Source: Nitratireductor thuwali (GTDB lineage Bacteria; Pseudomonadota; Alphaproteobacteria; Rhizobiales; Rhizobiaceae). From it: a DNA stretch of 64,000 nucleotides. A model generated the notes under the pieces. That model saw only the letters and a list, made by a program, of their open reading frames with translations. It did not search any database and was not told the origin of the DNA. The translations under genes were made by a program, and so were the position numbers. Below, piece after piece: positions 7,945 through 16,184 of this stretch. The DNA lies in the NCBI RefSeq assembly GCF_036621415.1, contig NZ_CP030941.1:2230001-2294000 (forward strand), read 5' to 3'. How positions within the stretch are numbered: the first letter of the stretch is position 1; each line of letters begins with the position of its first letter.

Positions 7945-8346
7945 TCAGCAGCTTCCCGGATGGATCACCCTGTAATCCGCGACCCGTGCGGTGCAGGCGT
8001 TGGGAAAGGTGCGGACCCGGTCGCCGCGCCTTGCGCAAACCGGCCTGTATTCCTTGGTGCAGAACTGGGGCCTGTCGGACTGCGGCGGGCGGTCCGGCCG
8101 CCGCCGGCATTCGCCGGGGTAAATCGGACGATAGCCCTCGGCGCGGGCCATGCAGGCGTTGGAGAAAGTGCGCTGCCGCTCGCCGCGGCGGGCGCAGACG
8201 GGGTCGTATTCCATGGTGCACATTTGCGGGCGGTCCGGCCTCGGCGGGCGATCGGGACCTTCGTCGACGACAACCGTGCAACTCGACAGGATAACCGCCG
8301 CGCAGGCCATCGCGCCCAGCTTGATCAATGGCTTAAAGAGATGCAT
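7945..8346 (-). CDS. Lipoprotein with two Kazal-like protease-inhibitor domains
   Basis: A 133-residue protein with a lipoprotein signal (lipobox LSSC, Cys23), then two tandem Kazal-like units of 38 residues starting at Cys43 and Cys96, 26 of 38 positions identical. Each unit has four Cys (43, 51, 65, 80 and 96, 104, 118, 133) in the pattern C-x7-C-x13-C-x14-C, so it lacks two of the six Cys of classical Kazal domains. A Pro/Arg/Asp-rich linker joins them. A strong ribosome site (AGGAGGGG) precedes ATG 8346. By family it may inhibit serine proteases at the outer membrane; the target is unknown. Confidence 0.85.
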   Translation of the reverse strand: MHLFKPLIKLGAMACAAVILSSCTVVVDEGPDRPPRPDRPQMCTMEYDPVCARRGERQRTFSNACMARAEGYRPIYPGECRRRPDRPPQSDRPQFCTKEYRPVCARRGDRVRTFPNACTARVADYRVIHPGSC

Positions 8347-8403
8347 GAACCCCTCCTGTTGCAACCGGACAAGGCTCTAACGCCGCTATGTCCGCCGCGT
8401 TCC

Positions 8404-8490
8404 CTACAGCATCGGCCCGAAAATCGGAATCGATTTTCGGAAAGCACGATGCGTAGATTCAAACTGCTAGAGCGCCGCACGGCGCTCTAG
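8404..8490 (-). repeat. Dispersed palindromic repeat, compact full copy
   Basis: Read on the minus strand: hairpin CTAGAGCGCC-GTGC-GGCGCTCTAG, then ACGCATCGTGCTTTCCGAAA, ATCGATTCCGATTTTCGGGC and CGATGCTGTAG. The GTGCGTCC-GGACGCAC core is shortened, giving a tight hairpin. The repeat overlaps the stop codon of the lytic transglycosylase gene. Confidence 0.85.
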
Positions 8491-9719
8491 CGGAGCTGGC
8501 GTGCCAGTTCCGCATCGGGGAAGCAGGTGGCGATCTTGCCTTGTCTTTCTTGCCAATTCCCTATTGAACGCCGTGTCTTGAAGCCGGCCAGCCCATCGGC
8601 GCCGCCGACATCGTATCCCATTCCCTCCAGCGCCCGCTGCATGGCGGCAATCCCCGACCGGCCGATGCCGCTGACCGCGTGCCACTCCGCTTGGAAGGAA
8701 ATGTCGCCATACATGATCCGGTCGCCGGCATGGCCGACAAAGAGGGCGTAGAGATCGCTCTCATTGTAATCCTTGAGCCGGTAGAAATTGGGCGTGACGA
8801 TGAAGGCTGGGCCATAGCGGCCGGCCGGCATCATCAGATAGCCCTCGCCGCTCAACTCGTGGGCTGGAAAAGCCTTTCCGCCCACACGTCTGATACCCAT
8901 GGCGGCCCAGTCTGCGATACGGCGGCCCTGATCGGGGCCTTCCAGCGCACAGGAGATCTCTTGCGGAACGACGACCTCGAAACCCCAGTCGCGCCCGCGC
9001 ACCCAGCCGTGCTGGGCAAGGTAGTTGGCGATGGAGGCCAGGGTGTCGGCTTCCGAGTTCCAGATGTCGGCGCGCCCGTCGCCATCGCCGTCCACGGCGT
9101 ATTTCAGGTAGGAGCTGGGCAGGAACTGCGGCTGGCCCATTGCTCCGGCCCAGGAGGAGCGCATGGCGCGTGGATCGATTCCGTGCTTTTCCGCCATCTC
9201 GAGCGCGGCCAGCACTTCCTCGCGGAACATGTCCTTGCGGGTCGACAGGAAGGCCTTCGTCGCCAGGACCTCGAACGCGTCGTGGGGGATATCGGCGCGA
9301 CCGAAGCCGGACTCCCGCCCCCAGATCGCAAGGACGATGCCGCGCGGCACGCCGAAGCGCTGCTCGATGGCCGTCAGTACCGATGCCAGCCGTTGTGCGC
9401 GGCTGCGCCCGCCGGAGACAACGCCGCCCACATGTTGGAAATAGGCCGACGGCGCCCGGAATTCGGCCTGATGCTGCTGGCGTTGCGAAGATGCGCTCTG
9501 GCCCGGCAGGACGAGGTCGGGCAGCTTGAGATTGGGAGAGGTCGCGCCGAGCGCTTGGTTGAAGGTCGTCTGGGAGATGCCGCGCGCCTGGGCGGCCGGC
9601 CACAGGTCGCGTGCCAGCCAGCCGCGATACTGCTCCTCTATCGAGGCCGCGCGCGCGGCAATGACGGCGAGGAGAATGGCGGCCAGCGCCAGCACGATCT
9701 TTCCCATCATTCCTCTCAA
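8487..9719 (-). CDS. Lytic murein transglycosylase (MltB family) with peptidoglycan-binding domain
   Basis: A 410-residue exported enzyme that cleaves peptidoglycan glycan strands. It has an N-terminal signal segment (KIVLALAAILLAVIAARAAS), the SLT_2-type catalytic domain with Glu136 in AIWGRESGFG, the GAMGQPQFLPSSY and DGDGDGRADIWNS segments, and a C-terminal peptidoglycan-binding-1 domain (GIAAMQRALEGMGYDVGGAD). The TTG at 9719 has AAGAGGA at good spacing; ATGs at 9710 and 9707 are alternatives. The stop codon lies inside a repeat hairpin. It is 21 bases after recR. Confidence 0.92.
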   Translation of the reverse strand: MRGMMGKIVLALAAILLAVIAARAASIEEQYRGWLARDLWPAAQARGISQTTFNQALGATSPNLKLPDLVLPGQSASSQRQQHQAEFRAPSAYFQHVGGVVSGGRSRAQRLASVLTAIEQRFGVPRGIVLAIWGRESGFGRADIPHDAFEVLATKAFLSTRKDMFREEVLAALEMAEKHGIDPRAMRSSWAGAMGQPQFLPSSYLKYAVDGDGDGRADIWNSEADTLASIANYLAQHGWVRGRDWGFEVVVPQEISCALEGPDQGRRIADWAAMGIRRVGGKAFPAHELSGEGYLMMPAGRYGPAFIVTPNFYRLKDYNESDLYALFVGHAGDRIMYGDISFQAEWHAVSGIGRSGIAAMQRALEGMGYDVGGADGLAGFKTRRSIGNWQERQGKIATCFPDAELARQLR

Positions 9720-9740
9720 GGCGTCGTCCTCTTGCTGCGG

Positions 9741-10349
9741 TCAGTCGAAAGCGGTGCGTGATTTCAATGCGGCGGCAAGCGTGCCTTCGTCGAGATAATC
9801 CAGTTCTCCCCCGACAGGCACGCCATGCGCAAGCCGGGTGACCTTGACGCCCATATCGGCCATCTGATCGGTGATGTAATGGGCCGTGGTCTGGCCTTCG
9901 ACGGTGGCGTTGACGGCGAGGATGATCTCGGAAATGCCGCCCTCGGCCACGCGGCTCACCAGGCCGGAAATGTTGAGATCGTCAGGGCCTATGCCGTCCA
10001 GCGGCGAAAGCGTGCCGCCCAAAACGTGGTAGCGGACATTCATCGCCGCCGCCCGCTCCAGCGCCCACAAATCCGCCACGTCCTCGACCACGATCAAGGT
10101 GGCGGCATCGCGGCGCGGGTCGATGCAGATGGTGCAGGGATCGATCGTGTCGACATTGCCGCAGACGGAGCACACCCGGACCTTCTCCACCGCTTCGGCC
10201 ATGGCGGCGGTCAGCGGCTCGAAGAGCTGCTCCTTCTTCTTGATGAGATGCAGCGCCGCCCGCCGGGCCGAGCGCGGCCCCAGCCCCGGCACCTTTGCCA
10301 GAAGCTGTATCAGTCGCTCAATCTCGGGGCCGGCGATGGATTTGGACAT
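9741..10349 (-). CDS. recR: Recombination mediator RecR
   Basis: A 202-residue RecR, part of the RecFOR pathway loading RecA at gaps. It has a helix-hairpin-helix near [18 protein letters not shown], a four-Cys zinc site (Cys60, 63, 72, 75) and a Toprim domain ([15 protein letters not shown]), with a Walker-B-like C-terminal region. dnaX-ybaB-recR is a conserved gene group. Confidence 0.97.
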   Translation of the reverse strand: MSKSIAGPEIERLIQLLAKVPGLGPRSARRAALHLIKKKEQLFEPLTAAMAEAVEKVRVCSVCGNVDTIDPCTICIDPRRDAATLIVVEDVADLWALERAAAMNVRYHVLGGTLSPLDGIGPDDLNISGLVSRVAEGGISEIILAVNATVEGQTTAHYITDQMADMGVKVTRLAHGVPVGGELDYLDEGTLAAALKSRTAFD

Positions 10350-10374
10350 GGGATTTCGATTGGTTGAGGCGGCA

Positions 10375-10451
10375 GGAATAGGGCAGCAAGGCGGTAGGGC
10401 AGTAGGGAAACAGGGGTACTCCTGCCGCCGACTGCCTTCCTGCCCTATTCC
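10375..10451. repeat. Inverted repeat between recR and ybaB
   Basis: GGAATAGGGCAG (10375-10386) and CTGCCCTATTCC (10440-10451) are exact inverted copies 53 bases apart. The space between is rich in related GGGCAG/CTGCC words. It could form a long stem in RNA from the dnaX-ybaB-recR unit. It is unrelated to the GTGCGTCC repeat family. Confidence 0.6.
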
Positions 10452-10460
10452 CCTAATCCC

Positions 10461-10784
10461 TTAGAACGGCAGCTTCATTCCCGGCGGGATGGGCAGGCCG
10501 GCCGTCATCTCCTGGGATTTTTCCTGCATGGCCGCCTCGACCTTCGTCTTGGCGTCGTTGTGGGCGGCCAGGATGAGGTCTTCCAGGATTTCCACGTCGT
10601 CTTCCTTGAAGAGTGACGGGTCGATCTCCAGCTTCTTCATCTCGAATTTGCCGGTCAGCGTCACCTTCACGGCTCCGCCGACGGCCTGTCCGGTGACCTC
10701 CATCTGGGCCATCTCTTCCTGCATGGCCTGAAACTTGGCCTGCATTTCCTTCGCCTTGCCCATAAGACCCATCAGGTCGCGCAT
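10461..10784 (-). CDS. YbaB/EbfC nucleoid-associated protein
   Basis: A 107-residue member of the YbaB/EbfC DNA-binding family: [20 protein letters not shown] start, coiled-coil first helix, and the central [20 protein letters not shown] strand region. Dimers bind DNA with little sequence preference and are linked to nucleoid organisation. It lies between dnaX and recR with short gaps, the usual arrangement. Confidence 0.95.
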   Translation of the reverse strand: MRDLMGLMGKAKEMQAKFQAMQEEMAQMEVTGQAVGGAVKVTLTGKFEMKKLEIDPSLFKEDDVEILEDLILAAHNDAKTKVEAAMQEKSQEMTAGLPIPPGMKLPF

Positions 10785-10802
10785 AGCCGTCTCCAGTTCC
10801 TG

Positions 10803-12614
10803 CTAGATTTCATTATCGTCGTCGTCCGTCTCGGGCGCGACCGGCAATTCGTCGTCGACCGCAACCGCGTCGGGTATGCGGATGTCGAGGATCCGCGCAC
10901 CCGGAAACTTCTTCAGTATGGCCGCAACCGCGGGGTCTGCCTTCGCATCGGCAATGGCCGATTCACGCTTGCCCTGTTCGGTCTCGGCCAGTGTCGGCGA
11001 GCCGCCCTCGCGCGACAGCGAAACGACCCAGCGCCGGCCCGTCCACTCCATCAGGCGCGTGGTGAGGTCGTTCAAAAGCGTCTTCGGCGCATCCTCCGTC
11101 AGGTTTACCGCGAGCCTGCCCGGCTCGATCTGGACGAGCCGCACGCAATTCTTGAACTGCACCTTGAAGGCCATGTCGCGGCGTGCGTCGGCCAGATCGG
11201 CGATGTCGGCCAGCGAACCGAGCGGAACTTCCTCGATGGCGGGCTCGGCCACAGGCGTTGGGCCGGGCTCGGCCGGCGGCGCCACCGCCTCGGCCTGCAC
11301 TAGCCTCATGGTCTGCCCGCCGCCCGAAGCCGACACGCGGCCTGTGGCAATCGCATGGGCGCCGCCGTTTCCGCCATGGGTGGCGGGCACGCCGCCCCCG
11401 TTTCCATGCGGCTGCGGCACGGGCCTGGGGGCCGCCCCGCTCTCCAGCGATTTCAGTGCTTCGTCGAGTGTCGGCAAATGCGCCGCATGGGCGATGCGGA
11501 TGAGCACCATTTCGGCGGCTGCCACCGGCCGGTTGGAATGCTGTACTTCCTGAATGCCCTTGATGAGCATCTGCCAGGCGCGCGACAGGACCCGGACCGA
11601 AAGCTGCCCCGCGAAGGCCGCCCCGCGCGTGCGCTCGTCTTCGTTGAGCGACGCGTCGCCGGCCGCCTGCTCGACGAATTTGAGGCGGGTGACCAGATGG
11701 TTGAACTCGGCAAGGTCGGTCAGCACGGTGGCCGGATCGGCGCCCGCATCGTACTGCGCGCGGAATTCGCCGAGGGCGGCGGCCACGTCCCCCTTCATCA
11801 AGTGCTCGAACAGGTCGATCACGCGGGCGCGGTCGGCAAGGCCCAGCATGTCGCGCACGGTCTGCGCGGTGACCTGCGCCGCCGAATGCGCAATGGCCTG
11901 ATCCAGGATGGAGAGCGAATCGCGCACCGAACCCTCGGCCGCGCGCGCGATCATCGCCAGAGCCGCGTCCTCGACGGTCACGCCTTCACGGGTGGCGATC
12001 TCGCGCAGATGAGCGGTCAGCACGCCGGCATCGACCCGGCGCAGGTCGAAACGCTGGCAGCGCGACAGAACGGTGATCGGAACCTTGCGGATCTCCGTGG
12101 TGGCGAAGATGAACTTCACATGCGGCGGCGGCTCTTCCAGCGTCTTCAGCAGGCCGTTGAAGGCCTGGTTGGAGAGCATGTGAACCTCATCGATGATGTA
12201 GACCTTGTAGCGGGCCGACACGGGCGCGTAGCGCACCTGCTCGATGATGTCGCGTATGTCGTCGATGCCCGTATGGGAGGCCGCGTCCATCTCGACCACG
12301 TCGACATGCCGGCCTTCCATGATGGCTTCGCAGTGCTCACCCGGCGCCTCCAGCGCGATGGTGGGCTGGTCGATCTCGGGGGTCTTGTAATTGAGCGCTC
12401 GCGCCAGGATGCGCGCCGTCGTCGTCTTGCCGACACCGCGCACGCCGGTCAGCATCCAGGCCTGCGCGATGCGCCCGGTGGCGAAGGCATTGGTCAGCGT
12501 GCGAACCATCGGCTCCTGGCCGATGAGGGCGGAAAAATCGCGCGGGCGGTATTTGCGCGCCAGAACGCGATAGGCGCCGGCCTTGCCCTTGTCCGTCTGT
12601 CCGGCGTCATCCAT
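10803..12614 (-). CDS. dnaX: DNA polymerase III subunit gamma/tau
   Basis: A 603-residue clamp-loader ATPase. Walker A lies in GVRGVGKTTTARIL, Walker B/DEAH-like in YIIDEVHMLS, sensor 1 in FIFATTEIRKVP and the arginine finger region in ILSRCQRFD-like LSRCQRFDLRR. A Pro/Gly-rich linker and the tau C-terminal domain follow. The start at 12614 (MDDAGQTDKGKAG) is set by GGAGCG upstream, because the longer open frame runs into the SRP RNA. Between Walker A and Walker B only one Cys (EHCEAIM) is left of the four-Cys zinc module of E. coli DnaX, apparently usual in this clade. It is first gene of dnaX-ybaB-recR. Confidence 0.96.
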   Translation of the reverse strand: MDDAGQTDKGKAGAYRVLARKYRPRDFSALIGQEPMVRTLTNAFATGRIAQAWMLTGVRGVGKTTTARILARALNYKTPEIDQPTIALEAPGEHCEAIMEGRHVDVVEMDAASHTGIDDIRDIIEQVRYAPVSARYKVYIIDEVHMLSNQAFNGLLKTLEEPPPHVKFIFATTEIRKVPITVLSRCQRFDLRRVDAGVLTAHLREIATREGVTVEDAALAMIARAAEGSVRDSLSILDQAIAHSAAQVTAQTVRDMLGLADRARVIDLFEHLMKGDVAAALGEFRAQYDAGADPATVLTDLAEFNHLVTRLKFVEQAAGDASLNEDERTRGAAFAGQLSVRVLSRAWQMLIKGIQEVQHSNRPVAAAEMVLIRIAHAAHLPTLDEALKSLESGAAPRPVPQPHGNGGGVPATHGGNGGAHAIATGRVSASGGGQTMRLVQAEAVAPPAEPGPTPVAEPAIEEVPLGSLADIADLADARRDMAFKVQFKNCVRLVQIEPGRLAVNLTEDAPKTLLNDLTTRLMEWTGRRWVVSLSREGGSPTLAETEQGKRESAIADAKADPAVAAILKKFPGARILDIRIPDAVAVDDELPVAPETDDDDNEI

Positions 12615-12725
12615 CAGATAGTCGCGCTCCCATGGTGTCCCGCAACGGCCAGTTTTCCTTGCCGTGCGGTCGCGCGTCAAGCGCTCATCCGGGCAAGAGG
12701 CAAAGGCAAGCGGATGAAGGGTAAG

Positions 12726-12826
12726 GTGGGAGGCTGGCACGGTGACCCGTGCCTGGCTCGTTAGGGCTGCTTCCTTCCGGACCTGACCCGGTTGGCGAGT
12801 GGCGCGTCCACCACCAACCTCCCAGG
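12726..12826 (-). ncRNA. ffs: Signal recognition particle RNA (4.5S, small bacterial type)
   Basis: On the minus strand the apical domain reads GGTCAGGTCCGGAAGGAAGC followed by AGCCC, the nearly invariant Ffh-binding loop of SRP RNA. The ends pair as GGGAGG (12823-12818) with CCTCCC (12733-12728), giving an RNA of about 100 nt. It lies just upstream of dnaX in the same direction, the usual place in alphaproteobacteria. Exact ends are estimates. Confidence 0.93.
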
Positions 12827-12865
12827 TCCCATATCGTCAATCGCGACGGCAAATGCAAGTGCGTC

Positions 12866-12913
12866 GGAACGCTCTCCGAAAATCGATTCCGATTTCCAGG
12901 CCGATGCTGTAGC
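12866..12913 (+). repeat. Partial copy of the dispersed repeat
   Basis: CTCCGAAAATCGATTCCGAT, then TTCCAGGCCGATGCTGTAG: the second half of the repeat. Only a trace of the GTGCGTC core (GTGCGTCGGAACGCT) remains upstream. It lies directly before the HIT-family gene. Confidence 0.7.
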
Positions 12914-12935
12914 CTGCCCGGAAAGAGGAAACGAT

Positions 12936-13355
12936 ATGTTGCCCGGCAAGAAAAAGGGTTTCGAGCTCGATCCGCGGCTGGAGAGCGAGAGCAAGCAGGT
13001 CATGTGGCTCGGCCTTTGCGAGCTGCGTATCCGCGATGACCGCCGCTGGCCGTGGCTCTTGCTCATTCCGCAGCGACCGGGCATCGAGGAGATCCATGAC
13101 CTGACGCCGCTCGATCAGGCGATGCTGAGCTTCGAGACCAACATGGTTTCACAGGCGCTGAAGGATATGACCGGCTGCACCAAGATCAACTGTGCCGCGC
13201 TTGGCAACATTGTGCGGCAGCTCCACGTGCATATCATTGCCCGCCATGAGAATGATGCCGGCTGGCCCGGCCCGGTCTGGGGCTATGGCGAGCGCGAACC
13301 CTACCGCAGGGAAGACCTTCACCAGCTGGCCGAGAACATCAAGCGCAAGCTGTGA
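12936..13355 (+). CDS. HIT domain-containing protein
   Basis: A 139-residue HIT-superfamily protein. The histidine-triad segment is NIVRQLHVHIIARHENDAGW, with HxH and a following His, but the classical HxHxHxx spacing is relaxed. A downstream GPVWGYGEREPY motif follows. Family members hydrolyse or transfer nucleoside phosphates such as Ap4A. AAAGAGGAAACGAT precedes the ATG at 12936; the longer open frame would start in the SRP/repeat region. nudC follows 30 bases later, so two nucleotide-pyrophosphate enzymes are probably co-transcribed. Confidence 0.88.
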   Translation: MLPGKKKGFELDPRLESESKQVMWLGLCELRIRDDRRWPWLLLIPQRPGIEEIHDLTPLDQAMLSFETNMVSQALKDMTGCTKINCAALGNIVRQLHVHIIARHENDAGWPGPVWGYGEREPYRREDLHQLAENIKRKL

Positions 13356-13385
13356 CGCTTCGATCAATGAAAGCACGAGGACGGA

Positions 13386-14327
13386 ATGGACACGAGCGTG
13401 AAGCCGCGCGCCGGTGACGCGGCTCTGGATGCGATCGCATTCACGGGCAACATCATCGACCCCCAATCCGAGAACCGCGCCGACGACGCGGCCGCAAGGG
13501 CGCTGGGGGAGCCGGAAGCCCGTCTCATGCTGATACGGGACGGGCGGCTTTGCCTGAAGATGCAGGAGAAGGGATTCGGCGCCTATTTCACGGCCGGGGA
13601 TGCGACGGCTCTCAGGGCCATGCTTGCGGAGGCGGTGCTGCTGGGGCGTACGCCCGAAGTTCCCGTGCTGGCCGCGCCTTTCAATCTCGACCCGGAAGCG
13701 CTGCCGGCCGATATCAAGGCTATCGACCTCCGGTCCATCTATGTGCAGGGCCTGCTGGACCCCGCGACACTGGGCGCGCTCGCCCAAGGCGCGGCACTTC
13801 TCGCTTGGAACGCCAATCACCGGTTCTGCGGGAAGTGCGGCCGGGAAACCGAGATGCGGGCCGGCGGCTACCGCCGACACTGCACGGATTGCGAACGCGA
13901 TCACTTTCCACGGACGGACCCGGTGGCCATCATGCTGGCAGTGCGTGGCGAAAAATGCCTTCTTGGCCGCAGCCCGCATTTCGCGCCCGGCATTTATTCC
14001 TGCCTGGCCGGCTTCATCGAGCCGGGCGAAACCATCGAACAGGCGGTGCGGCGCGAAACCTTCGAGGAATCGGGGGTGAAGGTGGGAAAGGTGACCTATC
14101 TGGCCAGCCAGCCCTGGCCCTTTCCCTATTCGCTGATGATCGGCTGCGTGGGCGAGGCGGAAACCGAGAAGGTCGATGCCGACATGGCCGAACTGGAGGA
14201 TTGCCGCTGGTTCCCGCGCGAGGAAGTGCGATCGATGCTGGCGGGCGCCCACTCCGATGGGCTGGGCGTTCCCCCGCGCGGCGCGATCGCCCGGCACATC
14301 ATTGCATCCTGGGCGGAGGACGGCTGA
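13386..14327 (+). CDS. nudC: NAD(+)/NADH diphosphatase NudC
   Basis: A 313-residue Nudix hydrolase that cleaves NADH (and NAD caps of RNA in studied homologues) to NMN and AMP. A four-Cys zinc site (Cys148, 151, 166, 169) lies between the N-terminal domain and the catalytic domain. The Nudix box runs from Gly209 to Val231 with the REtFEESG core. The NudC-specific SQPWPFPYSLM motif follows the box. GAGGACGGA precedes the ATG. Confidence 0.95.
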   Translation: MDTSVKPRAGDAALDAIAFTGNIIDPQSENRADDAAARALGEPEARLMLIRDGRLCLKMQEKGFGAYFTAGDATALRAMLAEAVLLGRTPEVPVLAAPFNLDPEALPADIKAIDLRSIYVQGLLDPATLGALAQGAALLAWNANHRFCGKCGRETEMRAGGYRRHCTDCERDHFPRTDPVAIMLAVRGEKCLLGRSPHFAPGIYSCLAGFIEPGETIEQAVRRETFEESGVKVGKVTYLASQPWPFPYSLMIGCVGEAETEKVDADMAELEDCRWFPREEVRSMLAGAHSDGLGVPPRGAIARHIIASWAEDG

Positions 14328-14373
14328 GCCCCGCTGCTGTTCGCCTCATTCACCAGAGCGCGCCTGGACGCGC

Positions 14374-15246
14374 TTACTCCTCGTCTTCGCTCTGGCTGGC
14401 GCGAAGGGGATGCGCCTCGTAGACGCCGAGAATCCTTACCTCGCGCGAGAAGAAGCGCAGCTCCTCAAGGGCCAGCGCGAGGTTGCGATCCTCCGGATGG
14501 CCTTCCACATCGGCATAAAAGAGCGTGGAGAAGAACTTGCCGCCGAGCTGGTAGCTTTCCAGCTTGGTCATGTTGACGCCGTTGGTGGCGAAACCGCCCA
14601 TCGCCTTGTAAAGCGCGGCAGGCAGGTTGCGCACCCGGAAGATGAAGGTCGTCACCATCGCTTGTTCGTCGCTTTTGCGCGACGCCCATGCCTTCTCCTT
14701 GGACAGGACGACGAAACGGGTGACGTTGTTGTTGGTGTCCTCGACATTCTCGGCAACGATATCAAGCCCGTAGAGATCCGCGGCCAGGCGTGGAGCGAGT
14801 GCGGCGCTGGTCCGCTCTTGTTCTTCGGCCACCTGCTTGGCTGCGCCGGCGGTATCGCCGGCGACCATCGGTTTCCAGCGGTGCTTGCGGATGATCTTGC
14901 GGCACTGGCCCAGCGCATGGATGTGGCTGTGGACGGTGTTGATCTCGGATAGGTCCACGCCCGGCAGCACCATGAGCTGGAAATGGATCGGCAGGAAATA
15001 TTCGCCGACGATGTGCAACCTGGATTCGGGCAAAAGGTAATGGATGTCGGCCACCCGGCCGGCAATGGTGTTCTCGATCGGGATCATGGCAAGGTCGGCC
15101 TTGCCGTTCTCAACGGCGGCGAAAGCATCCTCGAATGTGGGGCAGGGCAGCGGCTCCATGCCGGGAAACATATCCCGGCAGGCCGTGTCGGAGTTGGCGC
15201 CGGGCTCTCCCTGAAATGCTATCCTGTTGGTCTTTCTTGCCGCCAT
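14374..15246 (-). CDS. pheA: Prephenate dehydratase
   Basis: A 290-residue monofunctional prephenate dehydratase (prephenate to phenylpyruvate, phenylalanine synthesis). The catalytic domain starts IAFQGEPGANSD and has the conserved NNVTRFVVL motif (Thr176-Arg177-Phe178). A C-terminal ACT domain (about 195-270) follows. The ACT residues usually read GALV and ESRP in phenylalanine-inhibited enzymes but here read AALY and ESYQ, so feedback binding may differ. There is no chorismate mutase domain. It is 4 bases after kdsB. Confidence 0.95.
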   Translation of the reverse strand: MAARKTNRIAFQGEPGANSDTACRDMFPGMEPLPCPTFEDAFAAVENGKADLAMIPIENTIAGRVADIHYLLPESRLHIVGEYFLPIHFQLMVLPGVDLSEINTVHSHIHALGQCRKIIRKHRWKPMVAGDTAGAAKQVAEEQERTSAALAPRLAADLYGLDIVAENVEDTNNNVTRFVVLSKEKAWASRKSDEQAMVTTFIFRVRNLPAALYKAMGGFATNGVNMTKLESYQLGGKFFSTLFYADVEGHPEDRNLALALEELRFFSREVRILGVYEAHPLRASQSEDEE

Positions 15247-15250
15247 AATC

Positions 15251-15997
15251 TCAAACCTGCCTGTCTTTCAGAATGTCGCGTGCCCGCTCGAGGTCTTCCG
15301 GCGTGTCGACGCCGAGCGGCAGCGAATCCACCAGCCCCACATCGATCCGCATCCCCGCCTCCAGCGCCCGCAGCTGCTCCAGCCGCTCGCGCAGTTCCAG
15401 CGGCGAGGGCGGCAGCGCCACGAAACGCTCGAGCGCGGCGCGGCGATAGGCGTAGATGCCGATGTGGTGGTAGAGCGGCCCCTCGCCCCACGGCGCGGTG
15501 GCGCGGGTAAAATAAAGCGCGCGCAGCCGCTTCAGGTCGCCGCCGCCCTTCGGCGTGCCGATGATCTTGACGACGCTTGGATTGGTCTTCTCAGCCTCGT
15601 CGCGGATTTCCACGCCCAGGGTGCCGATATCTGTCTCCGGCGCTTCCAGAAGCTTGGCGGCGGCAATGATGTCTGCAGCCGGGATATTCGGTAGGTCGCC
15701 CTGCAGATTTATGACGAGCTCGGCCTCGCCGTTCGGATCCACGCGGTTCAGCGCTTCGAAGATGCGGTCGGACCCGGACTGATGGTCGCTGCGCGTCATC
15801 ACCGCTTCCACGCCATCGGCCTCGGCTGCCGCCGCGATCTCGCGCGTATCGGTGGCGACGACGACGCGGCCAAGGCCGGCCTCTCTTGCCCGGTCGGCCA
15901 CGTGCAGGATCATCGCTTTGCCGGCGATATCGGCCAACGGCTTGCCGGGCAGGCGGGTGGAAGCCATGCGCGCTGGAATAAGGACAATCGCTTTCAT
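15251..15997 (-). CDS. kdsB: 3-deoxy-manno-octulosonate cytidylyltransferase
   Basis: A 248-residue CMP-Kdo synthetase that activates Kdo with CTP for lipopolysaccharide core synthesis. It starts [20 protein letters not shown], the nucleotide-binding signature, and has [14 protein letters not shown] and the metal-binding [10 protein letters not shown] segment. It lies 4 bases upstream of pheA, so the two are co-transcribed, and it is divergent from the cytochrome c gene. Confidence 0.96.
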   Translation of the reverse strand: MKAIVLIPARMASTRLPGKPLADIAGKAMILHVADRAREAGLGRVVVATDTREIAAAAEADGVEAVMTRSDHQSGSDRIFEALNRVDPNGEAELVINLQGDLPNIPAADIIAAAKLLEAPETDIGTLGVEIRDEAEKTNPSVVKIIGTPKGGGDLKRLRALYFTRATAPWGEGPLYHHIGIYAYRRAALERFVALPPSPLELRERLEQLRALEAGMRIDVGLVDSLPLGVDTPEDLERARDILKDRQV

Positions 15998-16184
15998 GAA
16001 AGAACCGGGGTTGAAAGTGGCAAAAGGTCTCAGCGGAAACAGCCTTATATGTGTTGCATGCGCGAAGCAAAAGACCTAGTTTCCGCGCGATTTTACCGGC
16101 ATCGGCCGAACGCGGGGGACACGAGAGCGGCACTTTAAGGCAACCGCCTCGCCGCGGCGTCCGGAAAAGGGAGCCTCAGGGCGA

